A stretch of DNA of 52,248 nt from Phenylobacterium sp. Root700 (GTDB lineage: Bacteria > Pseudomonadota > Alphaproteobacteria > Caulobacterales > Caulobacteraceae): NCBI RefSeq assembly GCF_001429025.1, contig NZ_LMHT01000014.1:31262-83509 (forward strand). Reading direction: 5' to 3'. Each line of letters opens with the position of its first letter. The stretch's first letter is position 1. Of this stretch, positions 1 through 8,291 are shown in pieces. The translations under genes and the position numbers were made by a program. The notes under the pieces are model-generated. The model was given only the letters and a program-made list of their open reading frames with translations, did not search any database and was not told the DNA's origin.

Positions 1-22
1 GGGAGGATCTGGAGGCTGGAGG

Positions 23-865
23 TCACAGCCCCAAGGCCTTGATCGCCAGCGCCCGCACATCGACACTGGTCGGCGGCGCCTGGCCATAGAAGGCTTCGAA
101 GGATGGAACCGCCTGGCCGATCAGCATGGCCAGCCCGTCCACGGTTCGCCGTCCCAATCCCTCGGCCTGCGCCAGGAACGGGGTCTTCAGCGGCTTGTAG
201 ACCATGTCCATCACCACCGCCGTTTGCGGCGTGGCTTCCAGCGGAACCTCCAGGGTCGGCGACCCGGACAGTCCGGCCGAGGTGGCGTTCACCACCGCGA
301 TTACGTCTTCGAAAGCCTTGGCCGCCTGGTCCAAGCCAAATGCCTTGGCCCCCAACGGTTCAGCGAGGGCCTGGGCCTTGACCAGCGTGCGGTTGACGAT
401 CCGCACCTGCGGGCACCCGGCCTCGACAAAGGCCGCCGCCGCGCCGCGCGAGCCGCCGCCGGCGCCCAGGATCACCACCGGGCCGGCGGCGGGATCAAAC
501 CCCGGCGCCTGCTGGCCAAAGGCGTGCAGCATGCCCAGCCCGTCGGTGTTGTCGGCGACGATGGTTCCGTCCGGCCGGAACACCAGCACATTGGCGGCGT
601 CGGCGCTGCGGGCGCGGAAGCTCGCCTCGTCGGCCAGGGCCAGCGCCTCGCCCTTGAAGGGCAGGGTGACGTTCAGCCCCGCCACCGTCCCGCCGCGCAG
701 CGAATTCACGAAGGCGACAAAGCGGCCCGGCTCCACCGAGAACGGCACATAGACGCCGTCCAGCCCGGCCGCGGCCAGCCAGGCGTTGTGCAGGATCGGG
801 CTCATCGAATGGCTGATCGGCCGCCCGATCACCCCGGCCACCCGGGTCGCGCCGGAAATGCTCAT
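23..865 (-). CDS. aroE: Shikimate dehydrogenase (NADP+)
   Basis: Cytoplasmic enzyme of the shikimate pathway that reduces 3-dehydroshikimate to shikimate with NADPH. At 280 residues it has the usual family length. Visible motifs are the shikimate-binding SHSMSP (about 18-23), NVTLPFK with the catalytic lysine (about Lys71), DNTDG (about 105-109), the nucleotide-binding glycine loop GAGGGSR (about 134-140) and NRT (about 158-160) for NADP. The ATG at 865 overlaps the maf stop by four bases (ATGA), so the two genes are translationally coupled. It is the last complete gene of the minus-strand run ppsR-maf-aroE leading away from the origin. The 22 bases beyond its stop are too short to identify a next gene. 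Confidence 0.96.
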   Translation of the reverse strand: MSISGATRVAGVIGRPISHSMSPILHNAWLAAAGLDGVYVPFSVEPGRFVAFVNSLRGGTVAGLNVTLPFKGEALALADEASFRARSADAANVLVFRPDGTIVADNTDGLGMLHAFGQQAPGFDPAAGPVVILGAGGGSRGAAAAFVEAGCPQVRIVNRTLVKAQALAEPLGAKAFGLDQAAKAFEDVIAVVNATSAGLSGSPTLEVPLEATPQTAVVMDMVYKPLKTPFLAQAEGLGRRTVDGLAMLIGQAVPSFEAFYGQAPPTSVDVRALAIKALGL

Positions 866-1458
866 GCCGCCAGCACGCCGTGGCGGCGGAAGAGGTCGAG
901 CAGGCCCATCAGCGGCAGACCGAGAATGGCGAAATAGTCGCCCTCGATCTTCGAGAACAGCTGTGCGCCGGGGCCTTCCAGCCGGTAGCAGCCGACCGAG
1001 CCCAGAGCGTGGTCGCCCTCGACCGCCAGATAATCGGCCAGGAAATCGTCGGAGAAGTCGCGCATGGTCAGGGTCGCCGAGACGATCTCTCGCCAGATCG
1101 GCGCGCCATCCTTGGCCACCACCACCGCCGAGTGCAGCTTGTGCGGCTTACCGCGCATCAGCTTCAGCCGTTCGGCCGCGGCCTCGACGGTCTCGGCCTT
1201 GTCGTAGAGCTTGCCTTCAAACTCCAGGGTCTGGTCGGAACCGATCACGAAGCCGGGCTTGGACCGCGACACCCGGATCGCCTTCAGTTCGGCCAAGGCG
1301 TCTGCCACGTCGCGGGGGGTCGCGCCCTCGGCCAGCATGGCGTTCTTCACCGCGTCCTCGTCGACGCCGGCCACGGAAACCTCGAAGGGCACCCCGGCCC
1401 CGGTCAGCACGGCCCGGCGCGCGGCGCTCTTCGACGCCAGAATAATCTGCGGACTCAA
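862..1458 (-). CDS. maf: Maf family nucleoside triphosphate pyrophosphatase
   Basis: House-cleaning pyrophosphatase of the Maf/HAM1 superfamily, which hydrolyses non-canonical or modified nucleoside triphosphates. It has 198 residues. The N-terminal [13 protein letters not shown] matches the Maf signature S-x-S-x-R-R-x-x-L, and GSDQTLEF around residue 73 carries the conserved acidic residue of the active site. The likely start is the TTG at 1458, whose bases overlap the ppsR stop (TTGA). The 3' end overlaps the aroE ATG. This branch of the family has often been annotated as a septum-formation inhibitor; which subfamily substrate it uses cannot be told from the sequence alone. Confidence 0.94.
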   Translation of the reverse strand: MSPQIILASKSAARRAVLTGAGVPFEVSVAGVDEDAVKNAMLAEGATPRDVADALAELKAIRVSRSKPGFVIGSDQTLEFEGKLYDKAETVEAAAERLKLMRGKPHKLHSAVVVAKDGAPIWREIVSATLTMRDFSDDFLADYLAVEGDHALGSVGCYRLEGPGAQLFSKIEGDYFAILGLPLMGLLDLFRRHGVLAA

Positions 1459-2303
1459 CCCAGCACCTCCACCTGGCCGTGGCCGCCATGCAGCAGGTTC
1501 ATCACCGCCGCGGCGGTCTCCTCGACGCTGCGGCGGGTGACGTCGATCACCGGCCAGCCCTGACGCTCATAGAGCCGGCGAGCCTTCACCGTCTCCTCGC
1601 GCACCGCCTCGATGTCGATATAGCTCGACTCCCGGTCCTCCTTGAGACTGAGCAGGCGGTTACGACGGATCTGGATCAGCCGGTCCGGCGAGATGGTCAG
1701 GCCGACGACCATGGCGTTCTTCAGTTCGAACAGCTTTTCCGGCGGCGGCCGGGTCGGCACCAGCGGCACATTGGCCGCGCGCACGCCCCGATGGGCCAGA
1801 TAGATGCAGGTCGGGGTCTTGGAGGTCCGCGAGACCCCGACCAGGACCACGTCGGCCTGTTCCAGATCCTGCCCGCCCTGGCCGTCGTCGTGGCCGATGG
1901 CGTAGTTCAGGGCGTCCATGCGGTTGAAATAGTCGTTGTCCAGCGCGTGCTGCACGCCGACCCGGCGGCTGATCGAGGCGCCGAGATAGCGCTGCAGCGA
2001 GGAGACCAGCGGATCGAGCGCGGCGATGCACGGCATGTCCATCCGCCGCACGCCTTCTTCCAGCGCGGTTCGCAGCTGATCATCGACGATGGTGTGGATG
2101 ACGACGCCCGGCGCCTCCTCGATATCGGTCAGGGCCCGCTCGAGCTGCCGGGGCGAGCGCACCAGCGCATAGATGTGTTCGATCGGCAGGACGTTCTCGA
2201 ACCGGGCGCAGACGGCGCGCGCCATGGCGTTCAGCGTCTCTCCGGTCGAGTCCGAGACCAGGTGGACGTGGAAGTAGGTCGCGACACGCGGGGTCGAGGT
2301 CAT
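1455..2303 (-). CDS. ppsR: Pyruvate, phosphate dikinase regulatory protein (DUF299, kinase/pyrophosphorylase)
   Basis: Bifunctional regulator that, in characterised members of this family, uses ADP to phosphorylate and inactivate pyruvate phosphate dikinase (or PEP synthase) and uses phosphate to reverse this. It has 282 residues. The N-terminal HLVSDSTGETLNAMA and the P-loop-like GVSRTSKTPT (about 156-165) are the DUF299 hallmarks. The ATG at 2303 is the first gene start left of the origin. In Caulobacter crescentus a DUF299 gene is also the gene bordering the origin opposite hemE, so the context agrees. A role in PEP/pyruvate balance would fit the PEP carboxykinase elsewhere in this window, but that link is inferred. 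Confidence 0.93.
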   Translation of the reverse strand: MTSTPRVATYFHVHLVSDSTGETLNAMARAVCARFENVLPIEHIYALVRSPRQLERALTDIEEAPGVVIHTIVDDQLRTALEEGVRRMDMPCIAALDPLVSSLQRYLGASISRRVGVQHALDNDYFNRMDALNYAIGHDDGQGGQDLEQADVVLVGVSRTSKTPTCIYLAHRGVRAANVPLVPTRPPPEKLFELKNAMVVGLTISPDRLIQIRRNRLLSLKEDRESSYIDIEAVREETVKARRLYERQGWPVIDVTRRSVEETAAAVMNLLHGGHGQVEVLG

Positions 2304-2352
2304 GGGCCTCTAGGGGCTGCAAGGACGAAGTGCGGGATCTGGGCGGGAAAAC

Positions 2353-2361
2353 TGGGGACAA
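2353..2361 (-). other. DnaA-like box
   Basis: TGGGGACAA matches the complement of the DnaA consensus (TGTGGATAA) at 7 of 9 positions and contains the TGGGGA core, the complement of the weak Caulobacter-type TCCCCA box. Confidence 0.45.
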
Positions 2362-2397
2362 AAGAGTCGATACCTTCTTAACGAAGGTGGACTGGTT

Positions 2398-2406
2398 TGG
2401 GGATAG
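2398..2406 (-). other. DnaA-like box
   Basis: TGGGGATAG matches the complement of the DnaA consensus at 7 of 9 positions and contains the TGGGGA core. It lies 45 bp from the preceding similar site in the origin. Confidence 0.45.
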
Positions 2407-2546
2407 CGCGGCGCGCGCTCGGCGCCCTGTGAACGGGCGGGATGAAGTCGGGGTTTTGCTCCTCCGCCGTCCACCGAGATGATGGTTAAAAAACTATGAA
2501 CAGGGCCCAACTTCGCCGAGCCTTGGACGACTCCGGTTCGGTATCG

Positions 2547-2561
2547 TTAACTCCCTGTTAA
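2547..2561. promoter_or_regulatory. CtrA binding box TTAA-N7-TTAA
   Basis: A perfect full CtrA site, TTAA-CTCCCTG-TTAA, in the middle of the origin. CtrA is the Caulobacterales master regulator that represses replication initiation by binding such boxes in the origin. The match is seen directly; binding is inferred. Confidence 0.75.
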
Positions 2562-2587
2562 CCTACTAACGAAACGTAAACGCTAAT

Positions 2588-2593
2588 TGGGGA
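2588..2593 (-). other. Weak DnaA box core (TGGGGA)
   Basis: Third TGGGGA core in the origin, 26 bp downstream of the perfect CtrA box. The flanking bases match the full DnaA consensus poorly (6 of 9), so this is a weaker candidate than the sites at 2353 and 2398. Confidence 0.35.
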
Positions 2594-2609
2594 TTCACGC
2601 TTTTCCCCG

Positions 2610-2618
2610 CAATCCACA
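2610..2618 (+). other. DnaA-like box
   Basis: CAATCCACA matches TTATCCACA at 7 of 9 positions, with the ATCCACA core intact. It is the best plus-strand DnaA candidate in the origin. Confidence 0.5.
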
Positions 2619-2800
2619 GGCGAGTTTTCCAACCCGGTAAAACCGGCCAATCGCCTTGTTGAAAAGGGGTTGCAACGGTATGGCCACGCAAAGTTGTCCC
2701 CGTATGTCCAGGGTCTAACCTCTACCCCTTCAATCAGGATTCTAAATCTTAAAGGAAAGAAGAAGGGCAAGCGGGCGCCCGCGGGCTTGAGCCCGTGGCC

Positions 2801-2814
2801 TTAAGTCGGTTTAA
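2801..2814. promoter_or_regulatory. CtrA-like box TTAA-N6-TTAA
   Basis: TTAA-GTCGGT-TTAA ends 8 bp before the hemE ATG. The spacing is one base short of the ideal 7. It could be a CtrA site controlling origin-proximal transcription of hemE, or chance. Confidence 0.4.
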
Positions 2815-2822
2815 CGGCGCCC

Positions 2823-3854
2823 ATGTCAGAAGGTTCAAAACCGCGCCTCTTGAGGGCGCTCGCCGGTGAAACCCTGGACCGTCCGCCGGTCTGGTTCATG
2901 CGTCAGGCCGGAAGGTCGCTGCCGGAATATCGCGAGCTTCGCACCCGAGCGCCGGACTTTATCGCCTTTTGCCATAATCCGGAGATGGCCGCCGAGGCCA
3001 CGATGCAGCCGATGCGGCGGTTCCCGCTCGACGCCGCCATCGTGTTCGCCGACATCCTGCTGATCCCGCGTGCGCTCGGCCAGGAAGTTTGGTTCGAAGC
3101 CGGCGAGGGCCCCAGGCTTGGGGAACTGCCGTCGATCGAGTCCATGGCCGACCAGATCGAGGCCTCGACCGGACGGCTTGCGGACATCGGTGAGACGCTT
3201 TCGCGGGTTCGGGCGGAGCTGGAGCCGGATCGCACCTTGATCGGCTTTGCCGGCGCTCCCTGGACCGTGGCGACCTATATGATCGAGGGCAGGGGCTCCG
3301 ATCGCTCCGGCGCCCGCACCTACGCCTATCAGAACCCCGAAAAGCTCGACCGCCTGCTGGACGTGCTGGTCGAGTCGACCGCGCGCTACCTGGTGATGCA
3401 GGCGAAATCCGGCGCCCAGGTGCTGAAGCTTTTCGAGAGCTGGGCTGAAGGCCTGGCCGAGGACGTTTTCGAACGCATCGTCATCAAGCCGCACGCCGCC
3501 ATCATCGAGAAGGTGCGGGCCGCGGGGATCGACACCCCGTTCATCGGTTTCCCACGGGGAGCCGGCGCCCTGGTCGAAAACTACGCCGCCAAGGTTCCGG
3601 TCCACGCCGTGGCGCTGGACACCCAGGCGTCCGCCGCGCTCGGCCAGAAGATCCAGGCCGGCGGCAAGACCATCCAGGGCGCGCTCGACAATCTGTTGCT
3701 GCGCGCCGGCGGTCCGGCCCTCGACGCCCGGGTCGACGCCCTGATCGAGCAGTGGAATGGCGCGCCCTACATCTTCAACCTTGGCCACGGTGTCCTGCCC
3801 GACACCCCGATCGAGCATATCGAGCGCACGATCCGGCGCGTGACCGGCAAGTGA
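2823..3854 (+). CDS. hemE: Uroporphyrinogen III decarboxylase
   Basis: Cytoplasmic heme-pathway enzyme that removes four carboxyl groups from uroporphyrinogen III to give coproporphyrinogen III. It has 343 residues, normal for the family. The signature RQAGRSLPEYRELR lies near the N-terminus (about 27-40) and a second family motif reads GFPRGAG in the C-terminal half. It begins right at the origin and its promoter must lie within it, as in C. crescentus, so its transcription may be tied to origin activity. The stop overlaps the hemH GTG start (GTGA), giving a coupled hemE-hemH-hemJ operon. Confidence 0.97.
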   Translation: MSEGSKPRLLRALAGETLDRPPVWFMRQAGRSLPEYRELRTRAPDFIAFCHNPEMAAEATMQPMRRFPLDAAIVFADILLIPRALGQEVWFEAGEGPRLGELPSIESMADQIEASTGRLADIGETLSRVRAELEPDRTLIGFAGAPWTVATYMIEGRGSDRSGARTYAYQNPEKLDRLLDVLVESTARYLVMQAKSGAQVLKLFESWAEGLAEDVFERIVIKPHAAIIEKVRAAGIDTPFIGFPRGAGALVENYAAKVPVHAVALDTQASAALGQKIQAGGKTIQGALDNLLLRAGGPALDARVDALIEQWNGAPYIFNLGHGVLPDTPIEHIERTIRRVTGK

Positions 3855-4897
3855 GCAAACTCGCGGTCGTCCTGTTCAACCTTGGCGGTCCCGATGGGCC
3901 GGACGCGGTGCGGCCGTTCCTGGAGAACCTATTCAAGGACCCGGCGATCATCACCTTGCCGGGGATCGTGCGGATCCCGTTGGCCAAGTTCATCGCGGCA
4001 CGGCGGGCGGAGACGGCCAAGGCCAACTACGCGATCATGGGAGGTGGCTCGCCCCTGCTGCCCGAGACCCTGAAACAGGCCCGCGCCCTGGAGGCTTCGC
4101 TCACTGAGGCTGATTCCTCACGGGAAACCCGCGTCTTCATCTCGATGCGCTACTGGAAGCCGTTCGCGGCCCAGACCGCCAAGGAGGTGGCGGCCTTCGC
4201 GCCGGACGAGATCGTGCTGTTGCCGCTCTATCCGCAGTTCTCGACCACCACCACGGCCTCGTCGCTGAACGACTGGGACCAGGCCTATCGCGGTCCGGGC
4301 AAGGTTCGCGCCGTCTGCTGCTATCCGACCGAGCCTGGCCTCACCGACGCCCACGCCAAGCTGATCCGCCAGACCTGGGAGCAGGCTGGCAAGCCCGCCA
4401 ATGTGCGGCTGCTGTTCTCCGCCCATGGCCTGCCGGAAAAGATCATAGAGGCCGGTGATCCCTATCAGGCGCAGATTCAGGCGACCGCCCAGGCCGTGGC
4501 GATGCGGTTGCCGGAACTCACCGACTGGAGCGTCTGCTACCAGAGCCGGGTCGGCCGGCTGAAATGGATCGGTCCATCCACGGACGATGAAATCCGCCGG
4601 GCGGGCGCGGAGGGTAAGGGCGTGCTGATCAGCCCGATCGCCTTCGTCTCCGAGCATGTCGAGACCCTGGTCGAGCTGGATCACGAATACGCCGAGCTGG
4701 CGGGGCAGGTCGGGTGCGCGCCCTATCTGCGAGCGCCGACGCCTAGCACCGAGCCGGCCTTCATCCGCGCCCTGACCCGGGCGACCACCCAGGCCCTGGG
4801 GCGCAACAGCGAGGTGGCGCCGCACGGCGCGTGGCGTTGCCCAGAAACCTATGGCAAATGCGCCTGTCGATACGGGGCGAGGGGAGCCGCAGCATGA
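3851..4897 (+). CDS. hemH: Ferrochelatase
   Basis: Inserts Fe2+ into protoporphyrin IX, the last step of heme synthesis. The start chosen is the GTG at 3851, giving 348 residues beginning SKLAVVLFNLGGPDGPDAV after the initiator; the frame stays open upstream, but that part lies inside hemE and does not resemble ferrochelatase. FSAHGLPEKI carries the catalytic histidine, and YQSRVGRLKWIGP and SPIAFVSEHVETLVELD are conserved ferrochelatase blocks. The gene overlaps hemE by four bases upstream and hemJ by four bases downstream. Confidence 0.96.
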   Translation: MSKLAVVLFNLGGPDGPDAVRPFLENLFKDPAIITLPGIVRIPLAKFIAARRAETAKANYAIMGGGSPLLPETLKQARALEASLTEADSSRETRVFISMRYWKPFAAQTAKEVAAFAPDEIVLLPLYPQFSTTTTASSLNDWDQAYRGPGKVRAVCCYPTEPGLTDAHAKLIRQTWEQAGKPANVRLLFSAHGLPEKIIEAGDPYQAQIQATAQAVAMRLPELTDWSVCYQSRVGRLKWIGPSTDDEIRRAGAEGKGVLISPIAFVSEHVETLVELDHEYAELAGQVGCAPYLRAPTPSTEPAFIRALTRATTQALGRNSEVAPHGAWRCPETYGKCACRYGARGAAA

Positions 4898-5349
4898 ACT
4901 ACGATCTGCTCAGGGGTCTGCACATCATCGCGGTCATCGCCTGGATGGCCGGCATGCTCTACCTGCCGCGACTGTTCGCCTATCACGCCGCCGCCACCCC
5001 CGGTTCGGAGATGGACCAGACCTTCCAGACCATGGAGCTGAAGCTCTACCGGATCATCATGGGCCCGGCGATGATCGCCGCCTGGGTGTTCGGCCTGGCG
5101 CTGATCTATGTCGACGCCACGCAGATCCGCGGCGGCTGGGACTTCCTGGCCCAGCCCTGGATGATCGTGAAGCTGACCGGGGTTGTGTTCTTGACCGGCT
5201 GGCACCATTTCCTGGGCGCGGCCCGCAAGAAGTTCGCCGCTGGGACCAACACCCGCCCCGCGCGCTTCTGGAAAATGACCAACGAACTGCCGTTCCTGGC
5301 GGCCATCGTCATGGTCCTGGCCGTGACCACCGAGTTCCTCAGCCGCTAA
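4894..5349 (+). CDS. hemJ: Protoporphyrinogen IX oxidase, HemJ family
   Basis: Small integral membrane protein of 151 residues that oxidises protoporphyrinogen IX to protoporphyrin IX, the step just before HemH. The chosen start is the ATG at 4894, which overlaps the hemH stop as ATGA and follows a GGGGAG ribosome-binding site. Four hydrophobic helices are visible. The conserved histidine in the first helix (GLHIIAVIAWM) and a conserved lysine (WMIVKLTG) match HemJ. Its place immediately after hemH supports the heme role over a generic CopD-like protein. Confidence 0.92.
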   Translation: MNYDLLRGLHIIAVIAWMAGMLYLPRLFAYHAAATPGSEMDQTFQTMELKLYRIIMGPAMIAAWVFGLALIYVDATQIRGGWDFLAQPWMIVKLTGVVFLTGWHHFLGAARKKFAAGTNTRPARFWKMTNELPFLAAIVMVLAVTTEFLSR

Positions 5350-5355
5350 CCTGGT

Positions 5356-5466
5356 CGTCATCCTCCGGGCTCGCGCAGCGAGATCTGGGGGACCCAAGCT
5401 GATTTTCAGATCCGGACGGGCCGCTTGGGTCCCCCAGATCGCCCTTCGGACGACCGGAGGATGACG
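5356..5466. repeat. 111-bp palindromic intergenic repeat, family A copy 1
   Basis: Imperfect palindrome with perfect 13-bp ends CGTCATCCTCCGG / CCGGAGGATGACG and an inner pair GGGGGACCCAAGC / GCTTGGGTCCCCC. Copies of exactly the same length lie at 40980-41090 (inverted) and 48555-48665. It separates hemJ from rho. The remaining part of the 343-bp gap, 5467-5692, is the rho leader; no gene was found there. Confidence 0.9.
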
Positions 5467-5692
5467 AGCGTGGCGAACGACCACGCTTGACCCCAACAGC
5501 GGCATGTGGTTCCGGTCTCCCTACGTGTCGACGGATCCCGTAGATACGCCCCGCCTTTTTCCGTGCGCCGCGCGCTTAACCAGCAGCTGCGGCCCGGCCC
5601 TCGAAACAAATCCGGCGTCTCAAAACGCCTCCAACGATTCTCTCCGCGCCCGAGAACCGCTCGGCTGACGGAGCCTATCTCAGAGTATTTTC

Positions 5693-7108
5693 ATGACTGA
5701 AGACACCCCGAACGAAACCCCGACCGACGAAACCCTGGTCGAAACCGCCGCCGAAGCCGTTGAGGCCCAGGTCGAAGCCGGCGTCGACACCGACGAAGAC
5801 GACGAACCCTCCGAGGTCGCCGCGGCCATCGCCGCCATGGGCCTGACCCGGATGTCGCTCCAGGAGCTGAAGGACAAGTCGCCCGCCGACCTGCTCTCCT
5901 TCGCCGAGACGCTGGAGATCGAGAACGCCAACTCCATGCGCAAGCAGGACATGATGTTCGCGATCCTCAAGGCCCTGGCCGAGGAAGGCATCGCCATCTC
6001 CGGTTCTGGCACCCTGGAAGTCGTGCAGGACGGCTTCGGCTACCTGCGCAGCCCGGAGGCCAACTACCTGTCCGGCCCCGACGACATCTATGTCAGCCCC
6101 TCGCAGATCCGGAAGTTCGGCCTGCGCACCGGCGACACCGTCGACGGCGCCATCCGCGCGCCGCGTGAAGGCGAGCGTTATTTCGCCCTGGTCAGCGTCG
6201 AGCAGATCAACTTCGAGAACCCCGAGAACGTCCGCCACAAGGTCCTGTTCGACAACCTGACCCCGCTCTATCCTGACGAGCGGTTGAACATGGAAATCCA
6301 GGACCCGACCCTGAAGGACCGCACCGGCCGGGTCATCGACATCGTCGCCCCGCTCGGCAAGGGCCAGCGCTGCCTGATCACCGCTCCGCCGCGGGTCGGT
6401 AAGACGGTGATGCTGCAGAACATCGCCAAGTCGATCGAGACCAACCACCCCGAGTGCTACCTGATCGTGCTGCTGATCGACGAGCGCCCGGAAGAAGTGA
6501 CGGACATGCGCCGCACCGTGCGCGGCGAAGTCGTCTCCTCGACCTTCGACGAACCGGCCACCCGCCACGTGCAGGTCGCCGAGATGGTCATCGAAAAGGC
6601 CAAGCGCCTGGTCGAGCACAAGCGCGACGTGGTCATCCTGCTGGACTCCGTCACCCGTCTCGGCCGCGCCTACAACACCGTCGTCCCGTCCTCGGGCAAG
6701 GTGCTGACCGGCGGTGTCGACGCCAACGCCCTGCAGCGCCCCAAGCGCTTCTTCGGCGCGGCGCGGAACATCGAGGAAGGCGGCTCGCTGACCATCATCG
6801 CCACCGCCCTGATCGACACCGGCAGCCGGATGGACGAAGTCATCTTCGAAGAGTTCAAGGGCACCGGTAACTCGGAAATCATTCTGGACCGCAAGGTCGC
6901 CGACAAGCGGATCTACCCCGCCGTCGACGTCATCAAGTCGGGCACCCGGAAGGAAGACCTCATCACCCCGAAGGAACACCTGCAGAAGTCGTTCATCCTG
7001 CGCCGCATCATCACCCCGATGGGCGCTCAGGACGCGATCGAGTTCCTGCTCGACAAGCTGCGCTCGTCCAAGAACAACGACGACTTCTTCCAGTCGATGA
7101 ACACCTAG
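5693..7108 (+). CDS. rho: Transcription termination factor Rho
   Basis: Hexameric RNA-dependent ATPase that releases transcripts from RNA polymerase. It has 471 residues. A Glu/Asp/Thr-rich extension of about 48 residues precedes the usual N-terminus. Then come the Rho N-terminal helices, the cold-shock-like RNA-binding domain ([14 protein letters not shown]...), the Walker A motif [23 protein letters not shown], the [11 protein letters not shown] block and the secondary RNA-binding [11 protein letters not shown] roughly 225-base leader with no clear ORF precedes it, and a strong intrinsic terminator follows at 7138. Confidence 0.97.
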   Translation: MTEDTPNETPTDETLVETAAEAVEAQVEAGVDTDEDDEPSEVAAAIAAMGLTRMSLQELKDKSPADLLSFAETLEIENANSMRKQDMMFAILKALAEEGIAISGSGTLEVVQDGFGYLRSPEANYLSGPDDIYVSPSQIRKFGLRTGDTVDGAIRAPREGERYFALVSVEQINFENPENVRHKVLFDNLTPLYPDERLNMEIQDPTLKDRTGRVIDIVAPLGKGQRCLITAPPRVGKTVMLQNIAKSIETNHPECYLIVLLIDERPEEVTDMRRTVRGEVVSSTFDEPATRHVQVAEMVIEKAKRLVEHKRDVVILLDSVTRLGRAYNTVVPSSGKVLTGGVDANALQRPKRFFGAARNIEEGGSLTIIATALIDTGSRMDEVIFEEFKGTGNSEIILDRKVADKRIYPAVDVIKSGTRKEDLITPKEHLQKSFILRRIITPMGAQDAIEFLLDKLRSSKNNDDFFQSMNT

Positions 7109-7134
7109 GGCTCTCTAGCCTTAGCCAGCACGAA

Positions 7135-7169
7135 AAAGGGGCTCGCGGCGACGCGGGCCCCTTTGTTTT
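7135..7169 (+). terminator. Rho-independent terminator downstream of rho
   Basis: Ten-base stem GGGGCTCGCG / CGCGGGCCCC (7138-7147 and 7152-7161, one G-T pair) with loop GCGA, followed by TTTGTTTT. An A-rich run precedes the stem. It lies 30 bases after the rho stop. Confidence 0.88.
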
Positions 7170-7194
7170 GGGTCAAGCTGTTGATTCCAGGCAT

Positions 7195-7208
7195 GTTTCA
7201 CGTGGAAC
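7195..7208. other. parS-like centromere site (13/14)
   Basis: GTTTCACGTGGAAC differs from the ParB palindrome GTTTCACGTGAAAC at one position. It lies between rho and the quinone oxidoreductase, one base before a palindromic repeat. Confidence 0.7.
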
Positions 7209-7209
7209 G

Positions 7210-7313
7210 CCCCCTCCGTCGCGCTACGCGCGCCACCTCCCCCAGCGGGGGAGGATCTAAGGACCAGATGCTCCCCCGCTGGGGGAGCTGGCGGCGAAGC
7301 CGACTGAGGGGGT
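7210..7313. repeat. Palindromic intergenic repeat, family C copy 1
   Basis: Runs from CCCCCTCCGTCGCGC to CGACTGAGGGGG with two inner hairpins built on CTCCCCCAGCGGGGGAG and its counterpart. Related copies lie at 10769-10880 (opposite orientation) and 30848-30917 (short form). It begins directly after the parS-like site. Confidence 0.82.
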
Positions 7314-7319
7314 CTTCCC

Positions 7320-8291
7320 TTACGGAACCAGCAAGCTCGCCCCGACCGTCGCGCGGCCTTCCAGCGCCTCGTGCGCCTGGCGGGCCTGCGCGAGCGGGAA
7401 GGTCTGACCGATGTCGATCTTCACCGCGCCGGACTTGATCACCGCGAACAGCGCCGCCGCGCTCTCATCCAGCTCCTCGGTGGTGACCTGATAGTCGCCC
7501 ATGGTCGGCCGGGTGAAGAACAGCGAGCCGCCTTGCGCCAGCCGCGCCGGAGCGAACGGCGGAACCGGGCCCGAGGCGTTGCCGAAGCTGACGAACAGCC
7601 CGCGCCGCGCCAGGCTGCCGAGCGTGCCCTCGAAGGTCGCCGCACCGACCGAGTCATAGGCCACCGGCACGCCCTTGCCGTCGGTGATCTTTCGAACCTC
7701 GGCGGCGACGTCCTGGTCGCGATAGAGGATGACGTGATCGGCCCCCAGGCTCCTGGCGCGCTCGGCCTTGTCGGGCGATCCGGCCGTGGCGATCACGGTG
7801 ACCCCCAGGTGCTTGGCCCACTGGACGAGGATCGAGCCCACCCCGCCGGCGGCGGCGTGAACCAGGATCGTCTCGCCGGCCTTCACCGCGTAGCAGCGGC
7901 GCAGCAGGAACTCGGCCGTCATGCCCTTCAGCATGGCCGCCGCGCCGGTCGTCGCGTCGATCCCTTCAGGCAGGGCGATGGCCCGACCGGCCGCGACCGC
8001 GTGATACTCGGCGTAGGCGCCCAGCGGCCCGGAGGCGTAGGCGACCAGGTCGCCGGCCTTGAATCGGGTCACATCCGCGCCGACCGCCTCGACGACGCCC
8101 GCGCCTTCCATGCCCAGCCGCGAGGGCAGCTGCACCGGATAGAGGCCCGAGCGATGATAGGTGTCGATGAAGTTGACGCCGATCGCCTGCTGGCGGACCA
8201 GCACCTGGCCCGGACCCGCGACGGGAGTGGGGACGTCGACGACCTCGAGGACCTCAGGGCCGCCGGTCGCCTGGAACTGAACCGCTTTCAT
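7320..8291 (-). CDS. Quinone oxidoreductase (zinc-independent MDR family, NADPH-dependent)
   Basis: Medium-chain dehydrogenase/reductase of 323 residues resembling NADPH:quinone reductase (Qor). The N-terminal GroES-like domain has GVNFIDTYHRSGLYP and LGMEGAGVVEAVG. The Rossmann fold has VHAAAGGVGSILVQWAKHLG, and GADHVILYRDQD follows. The cysteine cluster of zinc alcohol dehydrogenases is absent. The ATG at 8291 is preferred because it overlaps the TGA of the upstream gene by one base; a GTG one codon earlier (8294) is possible. It probably forms an operon with the dienelactone hydrolase. The physiological substrate is unknown. Confidence 0.9.
   Translation of the reverse strand: MKAVQFQATGGPEVLEVVDVPTPVAGPGQVLVRQQAIGVNFIDTYHRSGLYPVQLPSRLGMEGAGVVEAVGADVTRFKAGDLVAYASGPLGAYAEYHAVAAGRAIALPEGIDATTGAAAMLKGMTAEFLLRRCYAVKAGETILVHAAAGGVGSILVQWAKHLGVTVIATAGSPDKAERARSLGADHVILYRDQDVAAEVRKITDGKGVPVAYDSVGAATFEGTLGSLARRGLFVSFGNASGPVPPFAPARLAQGGSLFFTRPTMGDYQVTTEELDESAAALFAVIKSGAVKIDIGQTFPLAQARQAHEALEGRATVGASLLVP

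Larger units (their letters stand above)
2304..2822. other. Chromosomal replication origin (Cori-like)
   Basis: A 519-bp gene-free stretch between divergent ppsR and hemE, exactly where Caulobacter crescentus has its origin. It contains seven TTAA tetramers in otherwise GC-rich DNA, including a perfect CtrA box TTAA-N7-TTAA (2547-2561) and TTAA-N6-TTAA (2801-2814). DnaA-like sites are three TGGGGA boxes (2353, 2398, 2588) and CAATCCACA (2610-2618). Four GANTC sites for CcrM methylation lie at 2364, 2529, 2592 and 2738. The AT-rich stretch around 2721-2765 is a candidate unwinding element. The hemE promoter must also lie here. Replication activity is inferred from synteny and motifs. Confidence 0.85.

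Noticed and set aside
2558..2770. A 70-codon open frame on the minus strand inside the origin (and a 66-codon one at 2310-2510)
   Set aside because: They overlap the CtrA and DnaA sites, resemble no known protein and have no ribosome-binding site; they are chance frames.
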